In this document: positions 41,143 through 49,076 of the stretch, one piece after another | Numbering within the stretch: position 1 is the first letter of the stretch | Layout of the letters: each line of letters starts with the position of its first letter | Assembly: GCA_013824165.1 (NCBI GenBank) | Contig: PNNH01000084.1 | Coordinates: 102,396 to 166,395, forward strand | Origin: Methylibium sp. | GTDB lineage: Bacteria > Pseudomonadota > Gammaproteobacteria > Burkholderiales > Burkholderiaceae_C | Length of the DNA stretch: 64,000 bases | Direction of reading: 5' to 3' | Notes under the pieces: model-generated | Seen by the model: only the letters and a program-made list of their open reading frames with translations | The model's database searches: none | What the model was told of the DNA's origin: nothing | Made by a program: the position numbers and the translations under genes

Positions 41143-41187
41143 GCCGCCAGCATAGGGGCTGGCGGCGGGCGGCGGAAGTGGACGGAC

Positions 41188-42168
41188 TCAGTCCACGCTG
41201 GCGCCTGACTCGCGCACCACGCGTCCCAGGCGAACCGACTCGGTGCGGATCAGCTGGCCGAACTGCTCGGGCGTGCCGGCCACGATCGGCGTGCCCAGGT
41301 CTTCCCATTTCTTGCGGAACACGGGGTCCTTGAAGGCGGCCAGTACCGCGCCGTTGATCTTCTTGACGATCTCGGGCGGCGTGCCGGCGCGCATCGCGAT
41401 GCCGTGCCAGGCGGTCACCTCGAAGTTCGCCAGACCCGTTTCGGCCAATGTCGGCACCTCGGGCAGGGCCGGGCTGCGCTTGGCCGAAGTCACGGCCAGG
41501 GCTGTGAGCTTGCCGGCCTTGATGTGCTGCAGCGAACTGCCCAGCACGTCGAACATGACCTTGACCTGGCCGCCGACCAGATCGTTCAGCGCCGGGCCGG
41601 CGCCGCGGTAGGGGATGTGCGAGAGCTTGATGCCCACCGCCTTGTTGAAGATCTCGCCGGCCAGGTGCTGAGGCGTGCCGTTGCCGGCCGAGGCGAAGCT
41701 CAGGTCCTGTGGCTTGAGGCGGCCTTGGGCGATCAGCTCCTTGACGTTCTTGATGCCGGTCGACGGGTGGACCTCCAGAACCAGCGGGAAGGACGAGAGC
41801 TGCACCACCGGCACCAGATCGGTCAGCGGGCTGTACGTCATGTTCTTGAACAGGGTCTGGTTCACCGCCATCGGGCCGCTGGCAGCCAGCAATAGGGTGT
41901 AGCCATCGGCCGGCGCCTGCTTGGCCACCTCGCCGCTGCCCACATTGCCGCCGGCGCCGCCCTTGTTCTCGATCACGATCGTGGTGCCCAGTCGCGTCTG
42001 AAGCTCGGGCTGCAGCAGGCGGGCCATCAGGTCGGTGGGGCCGCCGGGCGGGTAGGGCACGACGAAGCGGATCGGCTTGGACGGCCAGGCGTCCTGCGCC
42101 TGGGCGCCCAGGCTGAGCAGGGCGGTGCCGATCAGGGCGAGGGTCTTCAGGTGGCTGCGGCGTTGCAT
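41188..42168 (-). CDS. Bug/TctC-family tripartite tricarboxylate-type binding protein
   Basis: A 326-residue periplasmic binding protein. The signal peptide ends SLGAQA, and the mature start AWPSKPIRFVVPYPPGGPTDLMARLL and ENKGGAGGNVGSGEVAK are diagnostic for Bug proteins, which are strongly expanded in Burkholderiales. They bind carboxylates or amino acids, sometimes without a linked transporter. No TctAB genes lie nearby. It is downstream of the BKACE gene by 57 bp on the same strand and may capture the substrate of that pathway. Confidence 0.9.
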   Translation of the reverse strand: MQRRSHLKTLALIGTALLSLGAQAQDAWPSKPIRFVVPYPPGGPTDLMARLLQPELQTRLGTTIVIENKGGAGGNVGSGEVAKQAPADGYTLLLAASGPMAVNQTLFKNMTYSPLTDLVPVVQLSSFPLVLEVHPSTGIKNVKELIAQGRLKPQDLSFASAGNGTPQHLAGEIFNKAVGIKLSHIPYRGAGPALNDLVGGQVKVMFDVLGSSLQHIKAGKLTALAVTSAKRSPALPEVPTLAETGLANFEVTAWHGIAMRAGTPPEIVKKINGAVLAAFKDPVFRKKWEDLGTPIVAGTPEQFGQLIRTESVRLGRVVRESGASVD

Positions 42169-42225
42169 GGGATCTTGTCTCCTTGAGTGTTCTTGCTTGT
42201 CTAGGGGCTTGGCTTTTGGGGATGC

Positions 42226-43053
42226 TTATCTGAATCGCTCGCGCAGGCTTGCAGCCGTGGCAAGCGGCCGGCCCAGCGCTGTGGCGATGTCGGTGATCTG
42301 GTGAACCAGCGCCGTGTTGTCCGGCGCCACGCTGCCGTCCTTCAGGAACAGGTTGTTCTCGAAGCCCACGCGCACATGGCCGCCCAGCGCCATCGCGGCG
42401 GCCATGCAGGCGTGTTCGCTCGCACCAAAGGCGCACACGGCCCAGGGCTCGGGGCCTGTGTGGGCCTGGACAAAGGGCAGCAGGTCATGCGGCGACGAGA
42501 CCTGGCCGGCGCTGTAGCGGCCCAGCACGAAGAGCAGGAACCAGGGCGCATCGGGGATCACGCCTGCCTTCTGCAGCGCCTGCCAGCGCAGCACATCAGC
42601 CGTGTCATAGAGGATCACCTGGGTCATGATGCGTTCGGCTGCCAGCCAGGCGAAGAAGTGGGCCAGCCCGCTTTCTCCGATCTCGGGCTGATCCAGTTCG
42701 CGCAGGCCGATCGACACCGCCTCGGGGCGCAGCTCCCTCACCATCACGATCTGTTCGCGGGCCTGGTACACCTTGGCGGCTTCGCTGGTGACCTGCAGCA
42801 CCATCGCATCGCCCACCGCGGCACGCACGGCACGCAAGGCCTCGCGGTAACCGGCCACGTCCAGGCTGTGGCGGCCGGTGGCGTCGCGGATATGCAGGTG
42901 CAGCATGGCCGCGCCGGCCTCGCAGCATTGCTTGGCGGTGGCGGCCAGGCTGGCGGGCGTCAGCGGCAGCGCAGGGTGGTCGGCCGCCTGCTTGTAGGCA
43001 CCATTGGGCGCCACGGTGATGATCAGTTCGTCCATGGCGATGTTGCTTTTCAT
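42226..43053 (-). CDS. Beta-keto acid cleavage enzyme (BKACE family)
   Basis: A 275-residue (beta/alpha)8 enzyme. Zinc ligands are the His pair H52 and H54 in AAMLHLHIRDATG, with a further Glu in VRVGFENNLFL. BKACE (formerly DUF849, which includes 3-keto-5-aminohexanoate cleavage enzyme) condenses a beta-keto acid with acetyl-CoA, giving acetoacetate and a new CoA ester. The preceding gene encodes a 3-hydroxyacyl-CoA dehydrogenase-like enzyme and overlaps it by 4 bp, so that enzyme may supply the beta-keto acid. The side-chain specificity is not readable. Confidence 0.9.
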   Translation of the reverse strand: MKSNIAMDELIITVAPNGAYKQAADHPALPLTPASLAATAKQCCEAGAAMLHLHIRDATGRHSLDVAGYREALRAVRAAVGDAMVLQVTSEAAKVYQAREQIVMVRELRPEAVSIGLRELDQPEIGESGLAHFFAWLAAERIMTQVILYDTADVLRWQALQKAGVIPDAPWFLLFVLGRYSAGQVSSPHDLLPFVQAHTGPEPWAVCAFGASEHACMAAAMALGGHVRVGFENNLFLKDGSVAPDNTALVHQITDIATALGRPLATAASLRERFR

Positions 43054-44012
43054 GCGGCGTCCTCGACCTGGCGCAGCGGCGGCAGCTCGCCGGCCAGCAG
43101 CTTCAAGCCTTCGCTGAGCAGGCGGTCGTAGCGGGCGCGCTCAGCCAGGCGCTTGTCCTCGGGCCAGTCGAAGAAGCCAGCGCCGGCCTTCATGCCGAGT
43201 CGGCCTTGCGCGACACGTTCGCGCAGCGCCGCGGAAGGCTCGCGCGTGGCGCTGAGGTCGGGGTACATGGTGGTGGCGGCGGCGCAGTGCACGTCCAGGC
43301 CGGCGTGGTCGCGTTGCAGCACTGGGCCGGCGGCCAGGAAGCGGAATCCGAAACCGAAACGCACGGCGGCGTCCACGTCCTCGGCTGTGGCCACGCCCTC
43401 GTCGATCAGCGCAAAAGCCTCGCGCGCCAGCGCGTGCTGCAGGCGGTTGGCCAGGAAGCCCGGCTTGTCCTTGCGCACCCGCACCGGCACCAGGCCGCAG
43501 CCGCGCATCATCGCGTCCAGGCGGGCGGCGCCACTCTCCTCGCTGCTGGGGCCCATCACCACCTCGACCAGGGGTACCAGGTGCGCTGGCATGAAGAAGT
43601 GCAGGCCGTACATGCGCTGCTGGCCTTGCAGGCCTTCGGCGATGGCGCTGATCGGATAGCTGGAGCTGTTGCTGGTGAGCAGGCAGTCGGGGCGGGCACG
43701 GTCTTGAAGTTCGGCAAAGAGTTGCTGCTTGAGTGGCAGGCGCTCGGGGATGCACTCGATCACCAGCGCGGTCTTCGCCCAATCCACTTCGTCCAGCGAG
43801 GCTGCCAGGCCCAGCGTGTCGGCGCGCGCCTGCAGGCCCAGCGGCGCCAGGCGCTCGGCCACATGGGCGCGCAGCGCGGCGCGGCGCGCGTCCTGCTGCT
43901 CCAGCACCGTCACGGCGTAGCCGCCACGGCGCAGCACCACGGCCACATCGGCCCCCATGGTGCCGCCGCCGACGATCAGCACCTGCCCGTCCAAATGATC
44001 CAGTCCCGCCAT
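43050..44012 (-). CDS. 3-hydroxyacyl-CoA / L-carnitine dehydrogenase-like enzyme
   Basis: A 320-residue NAD-dependent dehydrogenase. It has a Rossmann motif VLIVGGGTMGADVA (11-24), IECIPERLPLKQQLF, TSNSSSYPISAIA and GLHFFMPAHLVPLVEVV, then the helical C-terminal domain starting KPGFLANRLQHAL. This layout fits 3-hydroxyacyl-CoA and L-carnitine dehydrogenases. Next to BKACE, an L-carnitine-like or other beta-hydroxy acid is a reasonable substrate. The start at 44012 leaves an 89-bp gap to the divergent LysR gene; a longer start at 44102 would overlap that gene. Confidence 0.85.
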   Translation of the reverse strand: MAGLDHLDGQVLIVGGGTMGADVAVVLRRGGYAVTVLEQQDARRAALRAHVAERLAPLGLQARADTLGLAASLDEVDWAKTALVIECIPERLPLKQQLFAELQDRARPDCLLTSNSSSYPISAIAEGLQGQQRMYGLHFFMPAHLVPLVEVVMGPSSEESGAARLDAMMRGCGLVPVRVRKDKPGFLANRLQHALAREAFALIDEGVATAEDVDAAVRFGFGFRFLAAGPVLQRDHAGLDVHCAAATTMYPDLSATREPSAALRERVAQGRLGMKAGAGFFDWPEDKRLAERARYDRLLSEGLKLLAGELPPLRQVEDAA

Positions 44013-44089
44013 CGCAGTGTCTCCATCGCACTTTGTTGCCGGCGAGTCTAGAAACAGCGCATTGATACGTCCATTCGAGAGTTTTGATA

Positions 44090-44114
44090 AATTGATCGCC
44101 AATGCTGATCAATT
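44090..44114. promoter_or_regulatory. Palindrome across the LysR start codon
   Basis: AATTGATC (44090-44097) and GATCAATT (44107-44114) are perfect inverted arms around 9 bp that contain the ATG. Further TTGATA copies lie at 44062 and 44085. The layout suits a LysR autorepression site in the divergent region. Confidence 0.45.
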
Positions 44115-45019
44115 GCTCCCTGCGCGAGCTGGAGGTCTTTCTGACCCTGGCCGAGACGCTGAACTACCGCCGCTCGGCCGAGCGTCTGCACCTGTCGCAA
44201 CCGGCGGTGTCGGGCGTGATCCGGCGCCTGGAGGCTTCGCTCGGCGCGGCGTTGTTCGAGCGCAGCACGCGGGCCGTCAAGCTGACGGCTGCCGGCCTGG
44301 TGTTCCGCGAGCGCATAGCGCTGCTGCGCCAGCAGGCCGACTCTGCCGTGCAGGCAGTGCGGGACGTGGCCGAGCTGCGCGAGGGCCGGGTGCGCGTCGC
44401 GGCGCTGCCTTCGCTGGCGGCCACGGCGGTGCCGGCGGCTTTTGCACGCTTTGCGGCGCGCTATCCCGGCGTGCGGCTGGAGATGCTGGACACGCTGTCC
44501 GGCCCAGCCTTCGACCTGGTGCGCGCCGGCCAGGCCGATGTGGCGCTGACTGCGGCCAACCCGGCCTATGCCGACCTCGAGTACCAGCCGCTGGGCGAGG
44601 ACCGCTTCGTGCTGCTGCTGCCGCCCGGCCATGCGCTGGCGAAGAAGAGTGGTGCTCTGCGCTGGGCCGACACGGCGGCGCTGCCGCATATCTCGATGCC
44701 GCGGCCGACCAGCGTGCGCCAGTACGCTGACGAGGCCATGCAGCTCAATGGCCTGCGCTTCGCGCCGCAGTACGAGGTGGAGCACCTGGCCACCATCAAC
44801 GCCATGGTGGCCGCCGGCCTGGGCGTGGCGGCGCTGCCCGAGCTCGCGGCGCGGGTGGCGCGCGGCCCTCAGGTCAAGAGCCGGCCGCTGGTGGCGCCGG
44901 TGCTGCCGCGACCGCTGGGCCTGGTGACCTTGCGCGGCCGCAGCCTCTCGCCGGCGGCCGAGGCGATGGTGGAGATGCTGCGCGCCGAGACGCTGGCACT
45001 GATCAGCGCGCCGGGCTAA
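44102..45019 (+). CDS. LysR family transcription regulator
   Basis: A 305-residue regulator. The winged HTH is at about 5-65: LREVEVFL-like start, RRSAERLHLSQPAVSGVIRRLEASLGAALFERSTR. The C-terminal inducer-binding domain (about 92-300) contains RVAALPSLAATAVPAAFARF and INAMVAAGLGVAALPELA. It is divergent from the dehydrogenase-BKACE-Bug genes and, as usual for LysR proteins, likely controls them in response to a pathway intermediate. A palindrome overlaps its start codon. Confidence 0.9.
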   Translation: MLINCSLRELEVFLTLAETLNYRRSAERLHLSQPAVSGVIRRLEASLGAALFERSTRAVKLTAAGLVFRERIALLRQQADSAVQAVRDVAELREGRVRVAALPSLAATAVPAAFARFAARYPGVRLEMLDTLSGPAFDLVRAGQADVALTAANPAYADLEYQPLGEDRFVLLLPPGHALAKKSGALRWADTAALPHISMPRPTSVRQYADEAMQLNGLRFAPQYEVEHLATINAMVAAGLGVAALPELAARVARGPQVKSRPLVAPVLPRPLGLVTLRGRSLSPAAEAMVEMLRAETLALISAPG

Positions 45020-45090
45020 CGCTTGCGGTTCGCCGGATTCCTGCGCGGGGTCATCCACACCTTGTATTAGCAAAAGAGACTTGTGCAGGA

Positions 45091-45120
45091 TTGACGCGGC
45101 TTGCCGGGCCTGCCTAGTCT
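45091..45120 (+). promoter_or_regulatory. Possible sigma-70 promoter of the radical SAM pair
   Basis: TTGACG (45091-45096), an 18-bp spacer and TAGTCT (45115-45120) lie 43 bp upstream of the ATG at 45164. The -35 is good, the -10 modest. Confidence 0.4.
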
Positions 45121-45163
45121 GGGGCCGACCAATCCGGTCATTCACAGCAAGCAAGGAGTTCCC

Positions 45164-45496
45164 ATGGCCAAGTCTCCCAGCGGCGCCAGCGTCGCATCGC
45201 TCAACAACGTGCTCAACCAGAAGCTGCCCGGCCTGCAGGCCGCCGACATCAAGTCGGTGGCCAAGGCCATCGCCAAGCTGCAGGGCTTTGGCGTGCAGGT
45301 CGACGACGTCTTTCCAGAGGGCATCATCGCGCCCGATGCGGTGACGATCTCGGGCAATCTGCCGGCGGCCAAGCGGGCGGCGCTGATCGAGATACTCTCC
45401 GGGCTTGATCGACTGAAGAACATCAACGTCTTCCCGCGCGGCATTCCGGTCGGGCCGGACATCATTCGCGTCAAGGCCACGATTCAGCGCGGATGA
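45164..45496 (+). CDS. 110-residue Cys-free, internally duplicated partner of a radical SAM enzyme
   Basis: A small protein with a good AAGGAG site 7 bp before the ATG. It contains no Cys, Trp, Tyr or His and only the initiator Met. Residues 26-64 and 68-104 look like two copies of a helix-plus-strand unit: ADIKSVAKAIAKLQGF...VFPEGI (49-54) and AAKRAALIEILSGLDRL...VFPRGI (89-94), 40 residues apart, each followed by a P-D-x-x pattern. The stop overlaps the start of the radical SAM gene by 4 bp. It may be a substrate of that enzyme (RiPP-like precursor) or a structural partner. I know no named family that fits. Confidence 0.7.
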   Translation: MAKSPSGASVASLNNVLNQKLPGLQAADIKSVAKAIAKLQGFGVQVDDVFPEGIIAPDAVTISGNLPAAKRAALIEILSGLDRLKNINVFPRGIPVGPDIIRVKATIQRG

Positions 45497-46554
45497 GCGC
45501 CGCCGCCTGCCCTTCCCGGCTGGGGCCAACGGCCTGCCGCGTGTTCCATCTGCACCCGCTGCAACGCTGCAATCTGGCCTGCCTGCACTGCTACTCCGAC
45601 AGCTCGCCGCAGGCGACTGCGCAGCTCTCGCGTGAGCAGGCGCTGCAGGCCATCAGGCTGGCGGCGCGCTGGGGCTATGGCGCACTATCGGTGTCGGGCG
45701 GTGAGCCGCTGCTCTATCCCTGGCTAGCCGACTGCCTGCAGCTGGCGCGCGAGCTGGGCATGAGCAGCGCAGTGGTCAGCAACGGCTGGCTGATCGATCG
45801 CGGCGAGGCGCTGCAGACCCTGGCGCTGGCAGATACGGTGGCCGTCAGCGTCGATGGCCTCTCAGCCACGCACGATGCGCTGCGCGGCCAGCCGCGCGCC
45901 TTCGGGCGAGTGCGCGCGGCCATGCAGCGCCTGCGGGAGCGGCAGATCCCCTTTGCGGTCAGCTGCGGCGTGACGCGCGGCAATGTCGCCGAGCTGGACG
46001 CGCTGGCCGCGCAGGTGCTGGAGGCCGGCGCCTGTGCGCTGCAGTTGCATCCGGTCGAGCTCTCCGGCCGCGCCGCGCGCGAGCTGGGCGGCGAGCTGCT
46101 TTCGGCCGGCGAGGCCGAGGGCTTCTTCGTGCTGGCGCATCTGCTGGCTGCCGAGTTCGAGGGGCGCCTGACGGTGCGCGCCGATGTTGTGCATCGCGAC
46201 TGGGTGCTGTCCGAACCCGGCCTGATCTATGCGGGAGAGGACGGCCCGGCGCAATGGGCCGAGCGCACGCCGGCCGAGTTGCTGGGCGTGCTGGTGATGA
46301 CGCCGCAGGGCGAGCTGCTGCCGGTCTGCTACGGCTTTGCCGAGCCCTACGCGATAGGACGACCCGAGGGCGATGCGCAGGCGCTGTGGGCCGGCTATCT
46401 GCATGGTGGCTACCCGCGGCTGCGCCGGCTGGGCCGGCAGCTGCACGAGCAATTGCAGCGCGACGAAAACCTCAAGGGCGAGGGCGAGGTTCTGCCGACG
46501 GTCTTCAACCCCTCCGACCTGCTGGCGCGCAGCTCGCACGCGCCCTTGCAATAG
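45493..46554 (+). CDS. Radical SAM protein with degenerate C-terminal cluster region
   Basis: A 353-residue radical SAM enzyme. The 4Fe-4S motif is CNLACLHC (C26, C30, C33), preceded by FHLHPLQR. The SAM-binding GGEP is at 69-72 (SVSGGEPLLYPW). The barrel continues with VSVDGLSATHDALRG and VSCGVTRGN. The C-terminal part has LVMTPQGELLPVCYGFAE with only one Cys, so a full SPASM domain with two extra clusters is not present. The overall style is that of peptide-modifying radical SAM enzymes (PqqE/AlbA/MftC-like). Translation is coupled to the preceding small protein by a 4-bp overlap. Confidence 0.85.
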   Translation: MSAAACPSRLGPTACRVFHLHPLQRCNLACLHCYSDSSPQATAQLSREQALQAIRLAARWGYGALSVSGGEPLLYPWLADCLQLARELGMSSAVVSNGWLIDRGEALQTLALADTVAVSVDGLSATHDALRGQPRAFGRVRAAMQRLRERQIPFAVSCGVTRGNVAELDALAAQVLEAGACALQLHPVELSGRAARELGGELLSAGEAEGFFVLAHLLAAEFEGRLTVRADVVHRDWVLSEPGLIYAGEDGPAQWAERTPAELLGVLVMTPQGELLPVCYGFAEPYAIGRPEGDAQALWAGYLHGGYPRLRRLGRQLHEQLQRDENLKGEGEVLPTVFNPSDLLARSSHAPLQ

Positions 46555-46583
46555 TCACTGCTGCCTGCCCCGATGGCCTGCCT

Positions 46584-47270
46584 TCAACGCAGGCCATTGG
46601 CCGCCCGGCAGCGCTGGATGTCGCAGGCGGTGGGCAGCTGGGAGCGGTACTCGACATGGGCTTTCAGCGCGGCCGGATCGCGCAGGCTGCAGCGCTTGCC
46701 TTTGCCGTCGTCGTAGTAAGACATCACATCGACGCAGCGCCGCGAGTGCGCGACCAGGCCGAGGAAATGGCCCATCTCGTGGGACACGGTCATCTGCAGT
46801 GTCTCGATGGCCGGATGGCGCGGGTTGCGCTGGCGCAGCAGCGCGAACATCGCCGGGCTCAGATTGAGCGTGCGCTGCGTCAGGTTGGCGGCAGCGAAGT
46901 TGCCGCGCACCGCGGCATCGTCCCACTGCACACGCACCCGGCCTTGCGCGGGATCGGGCTTGTGTGTCCGCGCCTGCGCGTCGTCCATCACCTGTACCGG
47001 CAGGCCACAGGGCGCCCAGGCCTGTGCCGCGCGCTGCAGCACGGCCTGTACCTGCGCGGCGCTGAACCAGTCCGGCGCGCCGGCATGCGCGTAGAAAAAC
47101 AGCCAGGCGCCGTGCGGCGAGGGTGTGTCGCGTCCATCGTTCCAAGTCTGCAACTCGCCCGGCAGGCACTGCGCGATCTCCTGCGCGCGGGTGTCACTGA
47201 AGGCCAGCGCCGGCGCACCCGGCAGCGCCAGCAGCAGGGCCAGGGCCGCGGCGGCGAAACGCCACTTCAT
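46584..47270 (-). CDS. Secreted matrixin-like zinc metalloprotease
   Basis: A 228-residue metalloprotease with a signal peptide (1 to about 23, PALA-F). The metzincin zinc motif HEMGHFLGLVAH supplies H164, E165, H168 and H175, and the Met-turn is VDVMSYY with Met 183. Six further Cys residues suggest disulphides, consistent with export. It is convergent with the radical SAM gene (29 bp between stops) and overlaps the EamA gene on its own strand by 4 bp, so it is probably co-transcribed with that gene. Target unknown. Confidence 0.85.
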   Translation of the reverse strand: MKWRFAAAALALLLALPGAPALAFSDTRAQEIAQCLPGELQTWNDGRDTPSPHGAWLFFYAHAGAPDWFSAAQVQAVLQRAAQAWAPCGLPVQVMDDAQARTHKPDPAQGRVRVQWDDAAVRGNFAAANLTQRTLNLSPAMFALLRQRNPRHPAIETLQMTVSHEMGHFLGLVAHSRRCVDVMSYYDDGKGKRCSLRDPAALKAHVEYRSQLPTACDIQRCRAANGLR

Positions 47271-48163
47271 CGTGAACGCCAGGGCCGCAGCGGCCACAGC
47301 AGGTTCAAGGCCAGGCCGCCGAGCACCAGCGCGGCGGCGCCGAGCTTCCAGGCCGGCAGGCCTTCGCCCAGCCACCAGGCGGCGGCGCTCATGCCGAACA
47401 CCGGCACTAGCAGGGCCAGCGGCACGATCTGGTTGGTGGGGTGGCGCGACAGCAGCCAGCCCCAGACGCCATAGCCGAACAAGGTGTTGCCCACTGCCTG
47501 CCAGACCAGCGCGCCCCAGGCCACCGGGCCGGCGCTGGCCAGGCCCTCGGCGATGCGCGCCGGGCCTTCAAAGATCAGCGACAGCAGCAGCAAGGGCGGC
47601 GCGGCGAAGACCGAGCTCCACACCACATAGGCCAGCATATTCACGCGCCCGGCACGCTTGCCGACGATATTGCCGCTGGCCCAGCTGAAGGCCGCCAACA
47701 GCACCATCGCCAGGCCCAGCACCGTGGTGTGCGCATCGGTGTGGGCGCCGATCACCGCCAGGCCCGAGGCGGCCAGCAGCAGGGCCAGCCATTGATAGGG
47801 CTGCGGCGACTCGTGGCTCAGGCGCATGGCCAGCAGCAGTGTGAAGAAGACCTGGGTCTGGATCACCAGCGAGGCCAGGCCGGGCGAGATCTGCGAGCCC
47901 ATCGCCAGGTAAAGCAGGCCGAACTGGCCGACACCCACCAGTGCGCCATAGGCCGCCAGATTGGGCCAGGGCACAGCCGGCCGCGGCAGGAAGAAGATGG
48001 CCGGCAGCACCGCCAGCGCAAAGCGCAGCGCGGCGAACAGCAGCGGCGGGAAGGCATTCAGCCCGAGCCGGATGATGACGAAGTTGCTGCCCCAGATCGA
48101 GACGACGGCCAGCGCCAGCAGCAGGTGACGAAGGGGCAGGGCGGCGGGCTGTGGAAGGCTCAT
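47267..48163 (-). CDS. EamA/DMT family transporter
   Basis: A 298-residue inner-membrane protein with ten predicted helices in two EamA repeats. The first repeat has VSIWGSNFVIIRLGLNAFPPLLFAALRFALA; the second begins near GLAMVLLAAFSWASGNIVGKRAG. The last span includes GEGLPAWKLGAAALVLGGLAL. The sequence fits RhaT/YdcZ-type EamA permeases, often exporters of amino acids or other metabolites. Its stop overlaps the start of the metalloprotease gene by 4 bp. Confidence 0.88.
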   Translation of the reverse strand: MSLPQPAALPLRHLLLALAVVSIWGSNFVIIRLGLNAFPPLLFAALRFALAVLPAIFFLPRPAVPWPNLAAYGALVGVGQFGLLYLAMGSQISPGLASLVIQTQVFFTLLLAMRLSHESPQPYQWLALLLAASGLAVIGAHTDAHTTVLGLAMVLLAAFSWASGNIVGKRAGRVNMLAYVVWSSVFAAPPLLLLSLIFEGPARIAEGLASAGPVAWGALVWQAVGNTLFGYGVWGWLLSRHPTNQIVPLALLVPVFGMSAAAWWLGEGLPAWKLGAAALVLGGLALNLLWPLRPWRSR

Positions 48164-48233
48164 GCGTTTGGGGGCAGCAGCTGGTGGAACCCGCGAGGAC
48201 GGGGCGTTGCGATGGTAGCTGCGCCGCCTGTGC

Positions 48234-48917
48234 TCAGCGCTGCATCATCAGGCGGTCCCATTTGGGCTGCCTGAAATCCTGTGGGTTCAGTTGCTTGGCC
48301 TCCAGCGTGAAGCTGACCCGCACCTCGCTCGGGACGGGCTGGTCGTCGACGCGCTGGGGCTCGAAGGTCCAGCCAGCGAGCGAGGCGCGCGCCCAGCGCC
48401 GCACGGATTCCGGTATGCCGGGCACGGCCTCGATCTGCACCGGGCCGCAGCGGCCTTGCGTGTCCAGCATGCAGCTGGCGTTGACGCGGCCCTGCCAGTC
48501 GGCGCCGCGCCCGATGTCCGGTGGGAAGCTGGCGGCATAGCGCTGACTGGGCATGGGCTCGATGCGCAAGCCGGCAATCCGCACCTGGCCAGGCGCGGCG
48601 TCTGCGGACTCTGCAGTGCCTGGCGTGATCGCCAGCCTGACACGCACACCGGATTGAAAGGTAGCTGGCCGGCCGCTGCCATCGAGGGCCTGGACCGGTG
48701 GGATGCGCGCCTGTGCGAGCCGCGACTGCACGGCTTCCAGCAAGGCCGGTGGGTAGTCGCCTGAGTCGCGGACCTTGACGCTGCTGGCTTGGCCGCTGGT
48801 GTCGAATAGCAGCGTGGCCCAGAGATCGACCGTGTAGGGCGCGCTGCCGGGCTGGGCCGTCAGCGGCATAGCCCACAGGCTGGTGGTGAAGAGGCAGGCG
48901 AGGGCAGTGAGCTTCAT
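48234..48917 (-). CDS. Exported protein with two TonB-C-like domains
   Basis: A 227-residue protein with a signal peptide (1 to about 17). Two similar beta-alpha-beta units can be traced: WATLLFDTSGQASSVKVRDSGDYPPALLEAVQSRL with RVRLAI, then GRVNASCMLDTQGRCGPVQIEAVPGIPESVRRWARASL with GWTFEPQR and VRVSFTL. Both resemble the energy-transducer TonB C-terminal domain. There is no N-terminal transmembrane anchor or Pro-rich spacer, so it is not a normal TonB. Function unknown. Confidence 0.65.
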   Translation of the reverse strand: MKLTALACLFTTSLWAMPLTAQPGSAPYTVDLWATLLFDTSGQASSVKVRDSGDYPPALLEAVQSRLAQARIPPVQALDGSGRPATFQSGVRVRLAITPGTAESADAAPGQVRIAGLRIEPMPSQRYAASFPPDIGRGADWQGRVNASCMLDTQGRCGPVQIEAVPGIPESVRRWARASLAGWTFEPQRVDDQPVPSEVRVSFTLEAKQLNPQDFRQPKWDRLMMQR

Positions 48918-49076
48918 GGCCAGACCGTGTGACGGCGTTGTTGCGGGAATGCTGACGCGCAGTCCCGCAATGCGGCGGGGCGCTGCGCTCATGCCAAGCC
49001 GAGCTTGTACCGCGTCGGCGTCCGCTTGGTCAGTGCAGGAAGCCAGACTCCCCCATCGGGGTGTGAAACCCGTTGC

